The translations under genes were made by a program, and so were the position numbers. A DNA stretch of 64,000 nt from Helichrysum umbraculigerum (lineage: Eukaryota > Streptophyta > Magnoliopsida > Asterales > Asteraceae), in the NCBI GenBank assembly GCA_949592205.1, contig CATIUR010000001.1:44223001-44287000 (forward strand), in the 5' to 3' direction. This document shows, one piece after another, positions 1-11,173 of the stretch (positions are counted from its first letter, which is position 1; each line of letters opens with the position of its first letter). A model generated the notes under the pieces. That model made no database searches. It was given only the letters and a program-made list of their open reading frames with translations, and was not told the DNA's origin.

Positions 1-231
1 GTCAAAATTAGGGTTAGACTTTTGAGGCATTAGAGAGAGCCGTTTTTGTGAGAGAGGAGAGGAGAAAAACGAGTTTGAGTTTGTATCTTGTAATCTTGAT
101 TATTCAATTGTGAATATATACAAAGATTATATAGAAATCGTGTGTTCGTGAATCATTATCAATTGTTTGTTATTCCGCACTAGCAATTGATCATTTGATC
201 CGATCAGATCCAAGGCAACAACGGGACTTCA
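1..231 (+). repeat. 5' LTR of the outermost element (right half only)
   Basis: This stretch matches 42782-43013 with two adjacent-region substitutions (near position 195) and one missing T near the end. It ends in ACGGGACTTCA where the 3' LTR has ACGGGACTTTCA. The full LTR, taken from the 3' copy without its copia insertion, is about 454 bp, so roughly 220 bp are missing left of the window. Confidence 0.9.
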
Positions 232-366
232 GAGCCAAGAATCAAGGATTCGTCGATTTCGGATCGTTATTTTGAGCGTTTTCGGTTGATTCACGAAGGT
301 ATTAATTGTTATTAATATTTTCTAAGTTGATTTGCTTGATTAGATCGATTTCTGGAGGTGTGTTTG
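232..366 (+). other. Leader of the outermost element with deleted primer-binding site
   Basis: The usual copia signal TGGTATCAGAGCC is absent after the LTR; only CAGAGCC remains, joined directly to ACGGGACTT. The related reverse-strand element still has a complete LTR-to-binding-site junction at 21500-21514. The simplest reading is an 11-base or similar deletion. The stretch ends in the GTTTG target copy (362-366) of the TRIM-like element. No gene is seen. Confidence 0.7.
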
Positions 367-398
367 TGATGTGGAACCAACATTGTTCTCTTCAACAA

Positions 399-478
<80 letters not shown>

Positions 479-851
479 GTTTTATCTTAATGGTATGTTT
501 AATGTTTTATTTAATAGTTTGCAACCTTTGATTTGTCTTAGACTTTTGATTAGTCTTAGACTTTTCAAATCCATAAGTTATTAGGCTTTTTTTAGCCTAT
601 ATTAAGGCTTATTTATGTAATAGAAAAAAGTTTTAAGTTGATGATTATATGAAAGTTAAAATTCCTCTCAAATTGTGTTGTTCAATTGAGTTGGAAAAAT
701 TCTAACCGCGATATTCTTATGAATCAACGTGTGTTGGAAAAACCTATTTCGCGGTATTCTTTGTGAATCAACGTGAATTAGAAAGAATTATTCTTGGGTA
801 TTCTTAGAATCAACAAGTCTAATTTTTGTTATCTTATTTCTCGCTGCATCA
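367..851 (+). repeat. 5' LTR of TRIM-like element
   Basis: Starts TGATGTGG and ends GCATCA. It includes an AAT microsatellite at about 400-478, the main length difference from the 3' LTR. Apart from that run it looks identical to the 3' LTR up to about position 780; all other differences lie in the last 70 bp. Confidence 0.9.
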
Positions 852-853
852 GT

Positions 854-866
854 TGATATCAGAGCC
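854..866 (+). other. Primer-binding site of TRIM-like element
   Basis: TGATATCAGAGCC, two bases after the LTR end, matches the initiator-tRNA-Met site TGGTATCAGAGCC except for one base. Confidence 0.8.
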
Positions 867-882
867 GAATTTCCTATTCAAA

Positions 883-1395
883 ATGACAGTTTATGATGTC
901 TATGAAGAACTCGAGAAACCAAATGAAGATGAGAGTTTTTTTATAAACAAAATTCTCGATGGCAAATTTGAGTTTTCTAGTTATGAAGAAATGGAAGACA
1001 TATTCCATCCAAGTTGCAACAACGAAAATGGCAATGATGATGTCATTATGGATGGAGGAAGTTGTGTGAATATAGCATCAATTGATATGCATGTTGAATC
1101 TTTCGAATTTGAGGTGGACGCTAAATCTCATGAATCTAATTTTGATGATGCTTCTTTTGAGCCAGATTTGGATCATAATTCTTTCAAATATGACATGGTT
1201 ACTAAATTTGTCAAATTATTTACATATGGTTGTCAATTTCAAAAAAGTGATTTGATTGTTGAATTCTATGTTTGCTCATTGTTCTACAAAAGTGATGTTT
1301 ATAGTGGCCACCGTCGAGCAATGATTGTATATGGAAATGATTGGAAGATTAGATGCAAGATGAAAGGGGTACAAAGTCTATGTGAAAGGACTTGA
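883..1395 (+). CDS. Acidic 170-residue protein of unknown function in the TRIM-like element
   Basis: The frame starts at the first ATG after the primer-binding site (MTVYDVYEELEKPN) and stays open for 170 codons to a TGA 17 bases before the polypurine tract, so it nearly fills the internal region. The product is acidic, with many Asp, Glu, Phe and Asn residues. It has no zinc knuckle (CX2CX4HX4C) and no protease, reverse transcriptase or integrase motif. It may be a shrunken gag remnant, a protein kept by the element, or a chance open frame. The function is unknown. Its intact state next to LTRs of near identity is suggestive only; comparison of copies elsewhere in the genome would decide. 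Confidence 0.45.
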   Translation: MTVYDVYEELEKPNEDESFFINKILDGKFEFSSYEEMEDIFHPSCNNENGNDDVIMDGGSCVNIASIDMHVESFEFEVDAKSHESNFDDASFEPDLDHNSFKYDMVTKFVKLFTYGCQFQKSDLIVEFYVCSLFYKSDVYSGHRRAMIVYGNDWKIRCKMKGVQSLCERT

Positions 1396-1411
1396 GGACA
1401 AGTCCCAAATT

Positions 1412-1423
1412 AGAGGGGGAGAA
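1412..1423 (+). other. Polypurine tract of TRIM-like element
   Basis: AGAGGGGGAGAA directly precedes the 3' LTR start TGATGTGG. This is the plus-strand priming site. Confidence 0.85.
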
Positions 1424-1455
1424 TGATGTGGAACCAACATTGTTCTCTTCAACAA

Positions 1456-1532
<77 letters not shown>

Positions 1533-1905
1533 GTTTTATCTTAATGGTATGTTTAATGTTTTATTTAATAGTTTGCAACCTTTGATTTGTCTTAGACTTT
1601 TGATTAGTCTTAGACTTTTCAAATCCATAAGTTATTAGGCTTTTTTTAGCCTATATTAAGGCTTATTTATGTAATAGAAAAAAGTTTTAAGTTGATGATT
1701 ATATGAAAGTTAAAATTCCTCTCAAATTGTGTTGTTCAATTGAGTTGGAAAAATTCTAACCGCGATATTCTTATGAATCAACGTGTGTTGGAAAAACCTA
1801 TTTCGCGGTATTCTTTGTGAATCAACGTGAATTAGAAGGAATTATTCTTGGTATTCAGGGAATCAACAAGTCTAATTCGTGTTATCTTATTTTCAATCTA
1901 CATCA
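1424..1905 (+). repeat. 3' LTR of TRIM-like element
   Basis: 482 bp from TGATGTGG to CTACATCA, with an AAT run at about 1456-1532. The last 70 bp differ from the 5' LTR at several positions while the first 400 look identical outside the microsatellite. Confidence 0.9.
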
Positions 1906-1910
1906 GTTTG

Positions 1911-2187
1911 TGTTGGATCGACGTTTGGTTTTCGAAATTTCGTTAGGGTTTCGGAAAATTTCGATTTTTGAGGTTTTTGGTCGCTGCTGCGCGATTTAGC
2001 GACACTTACCAGCGACACTTGGTCCTTTAGCGACACTTCCTTGAGTGTCGCCAATTAGGGTTCCAGTGACACTTGTCTTTTAGCGACACTTAATCGAGTG
2101 TCGTCATTTGACTTTCTGCGGTACTTCAGTGCGTCACTTCAGTGCGACACTTCCTAGCGACACTAACCTAGTGTCGCGTTAGATTCG

Positions 2188-2189
<2 letters not shown>
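1911..2189 (+). repeat. Leader of the outermost element with GCGACACT/AGTGTCGC array
   Basis: From about 1996 to 2178 the 8-mer GCGACACT and its complement AGTGTCGC recur in both orientations every 10-30 bases. The same 8-mer clusters in this element's own LTR at 37152-37198. No gene is seen. Confidence 0.75.

Positions 2190-2256
<67 letters not shown>
2190..2256. repeat. AT microsatellite, left part
   Basis: An uninterrupted (AT)n run that continues at 22572-22623 on the far side of the reverse-strand element. It was the insertion target, giving the 5-bp duplication TATAT. Confidence 0.95.
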
Positions 2257-2258
<2 letters not shown>

Positions 2259-3309
2259 AAAGTCCCGTAATCACTATTAGTTAGTGATTTGGAATCACAA
2301 AGTGTAAAGTTTAATTGTAGAAGGGGGGTTGAATACAATTTAAAAACAATTTCAGATTTTACCAAGTGTTTCAGATTGTTTTAAATTGATTATCTATAAC
2401 AGAGTATGACGGTATTGAAATAACAGATTAAAGATATAACAGTATCAAAGAACGACAAGTAATAGTAGCTGAAAGTGAATTGTATTTATTAAATTCACAA
2501 AGTGTTGAATGCGGAATGGATTAACCAAAGTTAATCCAATTCAAACACTTAGCTAAATTATTACAATGAAGAGTATTAACTACAGTGGACAGAAACGCTG
2601 ATAGTTAACCTCGCTGAGTCTTAATATACACCTAGACAAACTAGTTCTCTGACAAACAGAAGAACGGTGCATATATCGACTAGCCTCAATAGTACAAAAC
2701 ACTGAACTATTTATACTACAAGAGTTCCTAAAATATCGCCTACAAAATAGGATCTTGGAAGGACACGTGTTGCTGCTTGATTGGTCCTGATCTCTGATAA
2801 ACTGACATTCTGCGGGTCCTAATTCTGTTACCGCAAATATCTCATTACCTTAAAACCAATCACTTGCTGCCACGTAATCTTTCGGGCATACTTCGAACTG
2901 GAACACTCTTGCTGATGTATAGATAAGTACAGTACTTTTTAGTACTGGATGATTGAGAGGCTTTATTGAATAGTCACTGAAGATGCAGCAATCCTCCTCA
3001 CTCACTGCGAGCTAACTTGCTCTTGTAGAATGAATTGAACAAAAGATCTTCAGTGACTAGCTGTTATTCTGGCAGTGACTTTTGCCTTTATTGATTTGAA
3101 GAAGTAATGCTCTCGCTGACGTAGATCAGCGACACACCAAGTTGAGCTTTAAATCTTCCTCAGAATATCGAACAGAATGAATGACGATCAGCGAAACCTA
3201 TCATTAGCAACAGCAGCTTCGATACAATCCATTTCTTCATTAAGTAGTGTATAGTTGAGTTGGTCAGCGACCAGTGACTTCATCGTGGTCAGCGACCAGT
3301 GACTCAACA
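2257..3309 (-). repeat. 3' LTR of the reverse-strand element
   Basis: 1053 bp; about 99% like 21514-22571. It is rich in CAGCGAC, CAGTGAC and their complements, notably at 3080-3305, where CAGCGACCAGTGAC occurs twice. Confidence 0.92.
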
Positions 3310-3520
3310 ATCTCCCCCTAAATGATTGTGATTGAAGCTCCCTAGACAAACTTGTTGCTGTGAAAGTTTATAGTCAATGTTTAAGAGTTTAAACATTCAG
3401 TGACTGTATACTTGTGATCCATTCATCTTTCTTTTTGGATTCTTTTGATATGATCTGAGTTTTGCACTTTGGTTTTCTCAAAAACTAAATTAGGTTTCAT
3501 TGAACTGTATATTACAAGCT
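3310..3520 (-). other. Polypurine tract and 3' untranslated region of the reverse-strand element
   Basis: On the minus strand TCATTTAGGGGGAGAT (3310-3325) abuts the LTR start TGTTGAGTC. The remaining bases up to the stop at 3521 hold no gene. Confidence 0.85.
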
Positions 3521-6500
3521 TCAATTTAAACACCCCCAAACTTCTTCTTCTTTTACGATGCCCAATTCACTCTGTAATTCATATTTGTCACTGGATGGCA
3601 GGAATCTGTACTGTCTAGCAAGCCCTTCTTCCATGATTGCTTTTCTCATAATTGAGTTCTTGGGAAGCACGCTGACTATTCTGATGAGATGTACAAGCTG
3701 CTCATGATCTATCTTTTCAAGTTCTGATTCTTTTTGGAAACACAGCTTTCCATTGAAGTCCCTGTAAACAATCCCTTTCTCACCTTCAGTAACTTCAATG
3801 CCCTCAACCCTTGGCACTCCATCAGGAATTAACAGATTCAGTTTGCTGGTGTTTGGGATTCTGATAATTCTGTTGGTACCTGCCCTATACCTTGGACTTA
3901 GTGGCTGTACAATCTCCTCACCAAATATGACAGTGTCTTCTGGTCTAAGTAACTGTAGATCCACCATTTTCTTGAACAATCTGTCAATCTCAGCCAGAAC
4001 TTCTTCCTTTGCAGCACTTGAGGAGTGATTGATAGCAAGTCTAATTTCATTCCATTCTTCTCTATGAAGTTTACAGACTTGATCAAGATTGATTGCTTGA
4101 GAATCCAATCCTCTGTGGATAAGTAGCTGAGCTTGAGACTTGTTCTTCGGCTTCTTCAGGTAGACTTTTGTGATAGGAGCAGGGTTTGATCTTCCAACCA
4201 TTCTGACAGCATATTTCTTTCTGTCAATCTCATCCAACATTTTATCAGCAGAGGTCTTTGCTCCCCCTTTCTTTTTCAACTTGCTGCCCTTTTTATTTGC
4301 ACAAATCTCTTGTTGAAGATCAGATTCTTCAACATCTTGAAGGAGTTTAGACAGCCTATAGTCTTCATCTTCTTGCTTTCTTTTTAAGAAGATTTCTCTT
4401 TCTTTTTGAATGGCTTCATCTCCACTCAGCTTCAATAGATAAGCTCGATCAGAATCAGCTTGTTCTTTTAGCTTTCTCTTTCTTTCTTCTTCTTCTTCTT
4501 CATCTAGCTCAGCTTGAAATTTCAAAAGCATCTCCCTCTCATGCTTCTGTCTCTCTTTAATTTTTCTTACTATTCGCTGCTGTTCAGTTTCTTCACGATG
4601 AGAACTTTCTGAAGTTACAACTGATGACAAAAGATGAGCAGGAACAGAAGAATCTGACTCTGTGATCTCAGATTGAGTGTGATGATGAGTTGTAGTAGTT
4701 GTTGCTTATGTTGGAGTGGTGATAGTGGGAATTGAGATGGTGATCTGTGTGGTTGCTTTTGTGGTTGGTGCATTTGTTGTTGCTGGAAGTGGGGTTGATG
4801 ATCGTGTTGTTGCTGTTGTCTGGATTGTTGCTGATGTTTGGATTTCTATTGCTGGGGATGCCTCAGATATGACAGTGTCAGTATGGGGTTGCTGAATGAT
4901 AGTTTTGAGATCGTGCATAACGGCTGCTATTTCTTCTTCAGAGAAGTTTATCTTTTTAGAAGAAATGAACTCTGATGTGGGAGACTCGCTGGTCCTTTTT
5001 CTTTTTATTAAAATAGAAGAGATTGGTAGCAGATCTTCCATTTGATCATCAGAGACTACTGGTTGCTGATTTGCTTGTTCTTCTACTTGATCATCAGTAA
5101 CCAGAATAGAAGAGATTAGTTGCTGATCTTCTTGCTGATCAGCTACTTGATCATCAGTGGCAACTAGTTGCTGATCTTCCATCTGATTAGCAACATCTTT
5201 TTCTTTCTTATCATTAGAACCAGCATCAGTGCCTTTTTCATTAGTCCCATCATTCTTGACTTCTTTATCAGCATCTTTATCAGCACTATCTTGCATATCA
5301 GCATCATCCTCTTTCTTTTCATCACTTCCATTATTTCCATTATTGTCATCATCATCATCGTCATCTCCTTCATCCATATTGACAACATCATCTTGTTGTT
5401 GTCGATTCATCCATTCCCACCTCATCACCTCAAAGCTTGCTGACTCCCCCATAACTCGTGCATTCTCATCAGCAACCCACTCTTTGACTAGATAGTCATA
5501 CCTTCTTTGTTCATCAGGATGAAACTCAGGGAAAACACCTATCTCTCTTTCCTCAGTGACATCCATATCTGATGAGTCATTGTCAAAGGGAGTGTAATCC
5601 TTAGCATCATCATCCTTAGCATCATCATCATCTTCATTCTCCCCCTCAGCCTCAGAAACAAATTGAATAATCTCCTCAAGTCTAATGCAGATTTTCTGAT
5701 GATCTTCATGCATAGTTTCTAGACCAGTGATGGTTTCATGATGGTTGGAGATAATTTGTGGAAGCTTACTGATAATTTTATCAGCATGAGTGATATAATC
5801 CACAACAGAAGATGCCATCGTTTTTTGTTTTTCATTTAGAGAGATTATTGCATCTTCATGAGTTTTGAGGCTGATTCTGGTGAATGATGCGAGATCAGTA
5901 AGAGACTTTGCATGAGTTTCCAGAAGTCGATAGTGATCTATTTCAGCATTTGCAATAAGAGAGACCTTTTCTTTGATAGAATCACTCCAATCTGGAATGG
6001 ATTCATAAGCTGCTGCAAGAGAGTGAACCTTATTAGTGAGATCAGTGAGTTTGCCAGTCAAAATCTCTCTGTCTTCAGTAAGCATCCGAATTTGTTGCTG
6101 TGAAGCAGCAATGTACTCAAGCAGCAATTTGTCTGTTGATGATGTGGTGGAAGTTGATGCTTTGTTGGTTGGTGATTTTTGAGTTGGATGGGAGATTGGT
6201 GGAATTGTTTGTGATTCAGATTGAATGTCAACATCTGGTTGAGATGGTTGATCATCAGCATGTTGAGCAATGTTATCACTGGAAATAGACATTTCATCTA
6301 ATTCCTGAATGGGTGAAGTTATGAAATCAGCATGTGGTATAGTGGAGAATGGTAGAGATGAAATAACAGTATCATCTGGCTGCTTATTCATCTTTGGAAG
6401 TGTAAGATCATAAGATCCATGTTGCTGATCTTTTTCAGAAGAAGATGAAGAAGTATCCATTGGTTGGGCTTCCTCAACATCATCAACTTTTGTTTTAGCT

Positions 6501-7942
6501 GATGGATCATTGGAAACAGAAAGGTCAACCTGTATCTCTCCCTGTGACTGGGGAGGGACATTGTCAGTTGGTGCAGTGAAAGATGAGAGTTGGCCCGGGT
6601 CTGTAGCCAGTGATGTGTCATCAATAAAGAGTGTGTTAACACCCGCTGATGACACTAGCCCTTTGACTGAAACATCATCCTTTTGTGAGAATGATGAGTG
6701 GCTGATGGGTTGACTCGATGGATGGGTGTGGGTTGCACCCGAATCACTGCTAACAATGGGCTGAGCCATTGTAGCTGTCTGTAGGCTTCCCTTTATAGAG
6801 TCACTGGACTTTTGTGAGTCCAGTGAAGCAGTTTTAGGCATAGGTTGATCAAGAGTGCCCGCAGGGACTGAACATTCAGTTGCTGCTTCACTCTTGGCGT
6901 CCTTAGACGTCTTTTTCTGACTCTGTCCCTGATCCTTTGATGTCAGGGACTTTAACTTGATTTTCTTAAGAGCAGTTGGTGGCTTTTGCTTTGGTGGTTG
7001 ATCAGCAATGGTCACTGGAGGTGTGATCAGTGACGTGATCGATGGGGGGGCAGAACCAGACGGATGTATAGCTTGTAAAGGCTGGGGTGCAAGTATCCCC
7101 TTTGGTTTCATAAAATCAGGGAGAAGCACAGTTGCAGTTTTACTAAAAATTTGACTTCCTATCAGAGTAGGTTCAAAACCTCTAAATGAAATCCTGTCAT
7201 AGGATTTAAATTGATCTTTAAAAATAAGTGAAAGGAACCTAGGATAAGAAACAAATTTTGCTCTGGTAGATTCACAGATTCTAGAAACAATATCATCAAA
7301 AATCATACTTGCATAGTCAACTTTTAAGGAGTTGACCAGTGACCAGCTTAACTGTGCTTCTAGGGAGTTGAATTGATCATAACTCCCTGTTTTTGTGCCC
7401 AAAGATTGAATAAAGTTTGAAAATAGGGCATTCCACACACCATCCATTTTAGATTTATGAACAGTAGAGTACTTACGATTTCCATTGCTATCCATAGTGT
7501 ATTTGTAGTGAATCCCAGTAAGATTCACTATGCCTCCTTTGGCATCTTCTTTGTCAGGCAGTGGGTCGTAAGTATCGTGCTCAGGGAGTTGTAAAACAGT
7601 ACGGATGGTGTGTGCAGAAACGATTATTTCTTGACCTCCGTTATCGATAAAACCTTTAAGTTGAGAGGTACTATTTACGATTGAGTGAGTACAGGTATAC
7701 CAAAACTCACTCAACCATTATGGATTCATCTTTTCAGGAGATAATGTGAGAGCAGGGAGAATAAAATGATTTTTCAGAAAAGTGATAATCTCTGCGTACT
7801 CTGCTTTAGGGCATGAAAGATTACCCAAATAATTTGCTTTTGGAACTGTAATGATATCATCTTCACCGACTGCAGGAGCTCGAAGAGCTTTGATATCTGC
7901 AGTGGCAGTGTATGAGTTGAGAAAATATTTTGATTTAGCCAT
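3521..7942 (-). pseudogene. Giant extra ORF of the reverse-strand element, unknown function, two in-frame stops
   Basis: A single minus-strand frame runs from ATG at 7942 to a TAA at 3521, about 1470 codons, interrupted only by TAA at 7718-7720 and TAA at 4706-4708; all three segments share one frame. The first 230 residues look like a folded domain (FWYT near the start, later PRFLSLIF). Next come a long Ser/Thr/Pro/Gln-rich stretch, a coiled coil, acidic Asp-rich runs, Gln/Asp-rich repeats, a highly charged Lys/Glu coiled coil, and a second folded-looking C-terminal segment (about 3521-4200). No reverse transcriptase, integrase, protease or zinc knuckle motif is seen. From memory, the N-terminal pattern resembles proteins often annotated as hypothetical in Asteraceae and found beside copia elements; that is an impression, not a search. 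It occupies the place of the env-like ORF of SIRE-type elements, but no signal peptide or transmembrane segment is evident. Confidence 0.75.
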
Positions 7943-8780
7943 TACAGAACCTTTGAAAATCGTAGATTAAACGTTTATTTTAGGGTTTTGGAAATGCCAA
8001 AGGTTTTTCGAAAATTAGTAAAGTGTAAAGGTTTACAAGTTGCTGATTTGTAGGTTTAAATAGTACACTTTACTAATGATCGTGTGGCTAGGATGAAAAC
8101 AACGTGGGCAGTCGTGGTGGAAGATGTAGAGGTGGAGAGGGTTATGATGGTGGTGCGTGGTGGCATTAATGGTGATGGGAGTGGTGTGCCGGAAAAAGTA
8201 TGCTGACGTAGGAAAGAGAGTGTCAGAAGCGCGCGATTTTTCCGATATACCATAAAACATTTAATTTTGAAATCCGTTAAGTTAAATACACAGAGTACTA
8301 AATAAAACGAATGTTTTGTTAATTGAAAATCACCATTAAATGATATCTTCAGTGAGTTTGAAAGTTACTGAAGATACATAATCAATTTTCTTGATTTACC
8401 ACAAAGAAAAATGGTCAAGAATAATGACATTGTTTCTTTATTTAGGCAAGGATGTAGTCTCGCTGATTTAAACACAACTTAGAATACTGAATAAACCATA
8501 GAGATGTGATCATTTTATAAATAAAGAAAAAAGATTATTATTCTTGAATAAACCATAAAGATTTTTTTTTTATTATTAGTATTATTATTTTTTTTTTTAA
8601 AGAAAATCATGAGTAAAGATTATGTTGTATATAAGTTGTATAACCTATCATTAGCTTGCTTCGTCACTGATTAAGAACAACTTAGAATACTAACAAAATC
8701 AGCTTAGAAGAAATTAAATCACTGATATAAAACAGTATGACATCATAATAAATACTCATGAGATAAAATGAACTACATGA
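7943..8780 (-). promoter_or_regulatory. Spacer between gag and the giant ORF with candidate internal promoter
   Basis: No gene is seen. On the minus strand TATTTAAA (8055-8062) lies about 110 bases before the ATG at 7942, with a CT- and CA-rich stretch upstream (8080-8180), which looks like a Pol II core promoter and 5' leader. The part nearer gag (8300-8780) is AT-rich with T runs at 8560-8600. A pol gene would normally sit here. Confidence 0.4.
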
Positions 8781-9868
8781 TTAGTCCAATTGATGAACCC
8801 ATCCAGAGATAGGTTCATAGTGACCAAGCGCTGGTTTTGGCTTCCACTGATTTGAATAAACTGTGTATGAATGTTCACTGATGGTGTTTTGTTTTTCAAG
8901 AGGTAAAACAGAACATTCAGATGACACATGTTGCCTGTTGCCACATTTATAACACTTTTTGTTCAAAGAGCCGATCTTTTTGGCTTTCTTCTTCTTAAGT
9001 TGATGATCTGACACAATCACACAACTTTTCTTGCTGATTGTTACTTCTTGCATCTTTGACTTTAGGTCACTGATGGAAGTTGTCTCAGTGACAGATACAG
9101 TGTCCGAGAAGTTACTGATGATTGTTTGATTTTCATCGATAGTTTTGATGAGATGAGACGTTACTGATGATTTGACAGATTTCAAAATATTTATCTCATC
9201 ATTATCATTTAAGTCATCAGTATCTTCAGTGACCATCTTGCTTTTAGTAAAATAGTTTGGTCGTGGCTCACTGAAGATGGAGATGGGTTCAAATACAGCT
9301 TCTGAAAAATTACCCTTGGGATCAAAAACAGGGTCAACCATTGTTGAATCAGCGAGGGATGCAGCATATTCATAATCTCCTCCCAAAATAGCTTTGACTT
9401 GTTTTGGAATTTGATTATTCACACAATGATTGACTTTATCATTTGACTTACACCAAAATTCTATGACCTTTTTAAGCTGTTGAAATTGTGTTTCAAACTT
9501 AACTTTTTCTTGAATACACACTTGATTAGCATGAATTTGTGCATCAAGATCAAGTTTTAATTTCTTCAACTTTGACTCATTTTCATTTTGATCATTAAGT
9601 TTGGATTGTAAGTTACAAATTTTACGTTTCTGCCCTCTTTGAATATCATGAGCATTTGATAAGTCAACTATCAAAGACTCAAAGATCTTATCTTTTTCAG
9701 CAGCTGTATATGTTTTAAAACAATGTACCTTGTAAAGAGTTTCAGGATCCCATTCAGATGCTGAACATTTAGGAGTGACTTCTTTGATATCTCCAAGAGG
9801 TTCAGTGTCATTTGCCATCAGACAGTACTCCTTATCTAAACAAATCATTGCTTCTTCGTCATCAGATG
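8781..9868 (-). pseudogene. gag of the reverse-strand element, 3' part
   Basis: This continues the gag that begins at 21465; gypsy copy 1 interrupts it exactly at the duplicated ATGAG. The part encodes a Ser/Asp-rich junction, a coiled-coil-like Lys/Glu/Gln/Asn stretch (about 9450-9660) and a second zinc knuckle, CYKCGNRQHVSSEC, with CX2CX4HX4C spacing (about 8915-8956). It then stops at 8781 with no protease following. With the insertion and one target copy disregarded the frame is open throughout (771 codons in all), so the gypsy insertion is the only visible lesion. Confidence 0.82.
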
Positions 9869-10728
9869 ATGAGTGTAACACCTGCTAAATTAGGATAATT
9901 ATTTATGCCTAATTAATTGTAACTAGTTGTAATTAGTATGTAATAGGACTAATTGCAGACTCTATTTGTATATATATAAGGTGATTTATATATATATGAG
10001 TGTACTTACGCGATTTGGATTAATCGTACGAATTAACCGGACGGAGTCCGACACAGTTACTTGGACGTTGGTGACAGAAACTTACCTAAATAATGAGAAC
10101 GTATTTTATTATATAAAATACACAGCGAACAAACATTATTTATAATATCGCGACGACATTTTAAATAATTTAACGAATACGTATTAAACGCGAGTTAAGA
10201 ATTTTAATACTTCGACAAATGTTTTTATAATTAATTTCAAGGTATTTCATTAAAATATTCCCGTCACCTATTAAAAATATAACTGCTTGATTTAACGTTT
10301 AAACGACGGAGGAAACGAACACCGCACGGAGCGCGGAGGCACGGACTGAAAATAGGAGGCTTAACCTCCCACCTCCTTTTCTCTTCTTTTCATTTTCTCA
10401 TTTCTTTCTCTTTCTTTCTCTCTTTTCTCTCTAATTTAAAACCACCACCAATACCATAAATCGCAAAATAACAACACGAAACGACACCGGATCACACCAC
10501 TCCTTTGGAATAAAAGAACCACGGCATCCCGATCTACCTTTCCATCTTTTCGGATTTTCGATCCGACATTTTGTAAGTTTCCGACAAAACCCGAAACTCT
10601 CCGTTTTTACTCATTTTTACGTTTTTATGATTTATATATGCTTAAAATGTCCAAAAATGGGTTGGGTAAAAGATTTGGACCTAACGCAAGTTTTTCGACC
10701 GATTTTCCGGCCACCAATCTCCGATTAG

Positions 10729-10999
10729 ACCGCAACGTCGCAGAGACGCTGGGCTATCTGCGACGTAGCTCAAAACGTCGCAATACACCTCACAACGTCG
10801 CACATAGCGACGTCGTTACCAACGTCGCATTAAGTGGCCAACGTCGCACTTAGCGACATCGACCCCTACGTCGCGCAAATACTCAACGTCGCATATAGCG
10901 ACGCCAGCCTTTACGTCGCATTAATTTGCGAATGTCACACTTAGCGACGTCGTACTCAACGTCGCAATCCTTACCTGCGACGTCGCACCCAACGTCGCA
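10729..10999. repeat. ACGTCGCA/TGCGACGT array in the gypsy copy 1 LTR
   Basis: More than twelve copies of ACGTCGCA or its complement occur in 270 bp in both orientations, some as palindromes such as CATAGCGACGTCG. The same array is at 18691-18961 in the 3' LTR. Gypsy copy 2 has an array of a related but different motif at the corresponding LTR position. Confidence 0.85.
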
Positions 11000-11081
11000 G
11001 AAATCAGAATTTTTAAAGAGATTTTCACTAAAACTATGTAGAAAATGTGCATTTTTCCCTCCGAGCTGACTCGGCAGCTCG

Positions 11082-11173
11082 ACCCCGACCAGGGGCTCTG
11101 CCCCTTGGACCCCGCCAAGGGGTTGCTACCCCTTGGAACCCCGCAACCAGGGGCGCTGCCCCCGGACCCCCGT
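11082..11173. repeat. Run of GC-rich hairpins in the gypsy copy 1 LTR
   Basis: GGGGCTCTGCCCC, then a 9-bp perfect stem CCAAGGGGT/ACCCCTTGG with a TGCT loop, then GGGGCGCTGCCCC follow one another in a stretch far richer in G and C than its surroundings. A second copy is at 19044-19135. Gypsy copy 2 lacks it. Confidence 0.75.

Larger units (their letters stand above)
367..1905 (+). mobile_element. TRIM-like non-autonomous LTR element
   Basis: Two LTRs of 485 and 482 bp both start TGATG and end CATCA. They enclose 572 bp with a primer-binding site, one 170-residue reading frame and a polypurine tract. A 5-bp duplication GTTTG flanks it (362-366 and 1906-1910). At 1.54 kb it has no room for gag-pol and must be moved by another element's enzymes. 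It sits in the leader of the outermost element. Confidence 0.92.

Noticed and set aside
5164..5495. Several 75-91-codon frames on both strands inside the giant ORF
   Set aside because: They arise from GAT/ATC-rich DNA coding acidic runs of the main minus-strand frame.
10729..10999. CRISPR-like array
   Set aside because: The motifs are short, in both orientations and irregularly spaced, inside a plant LTR.
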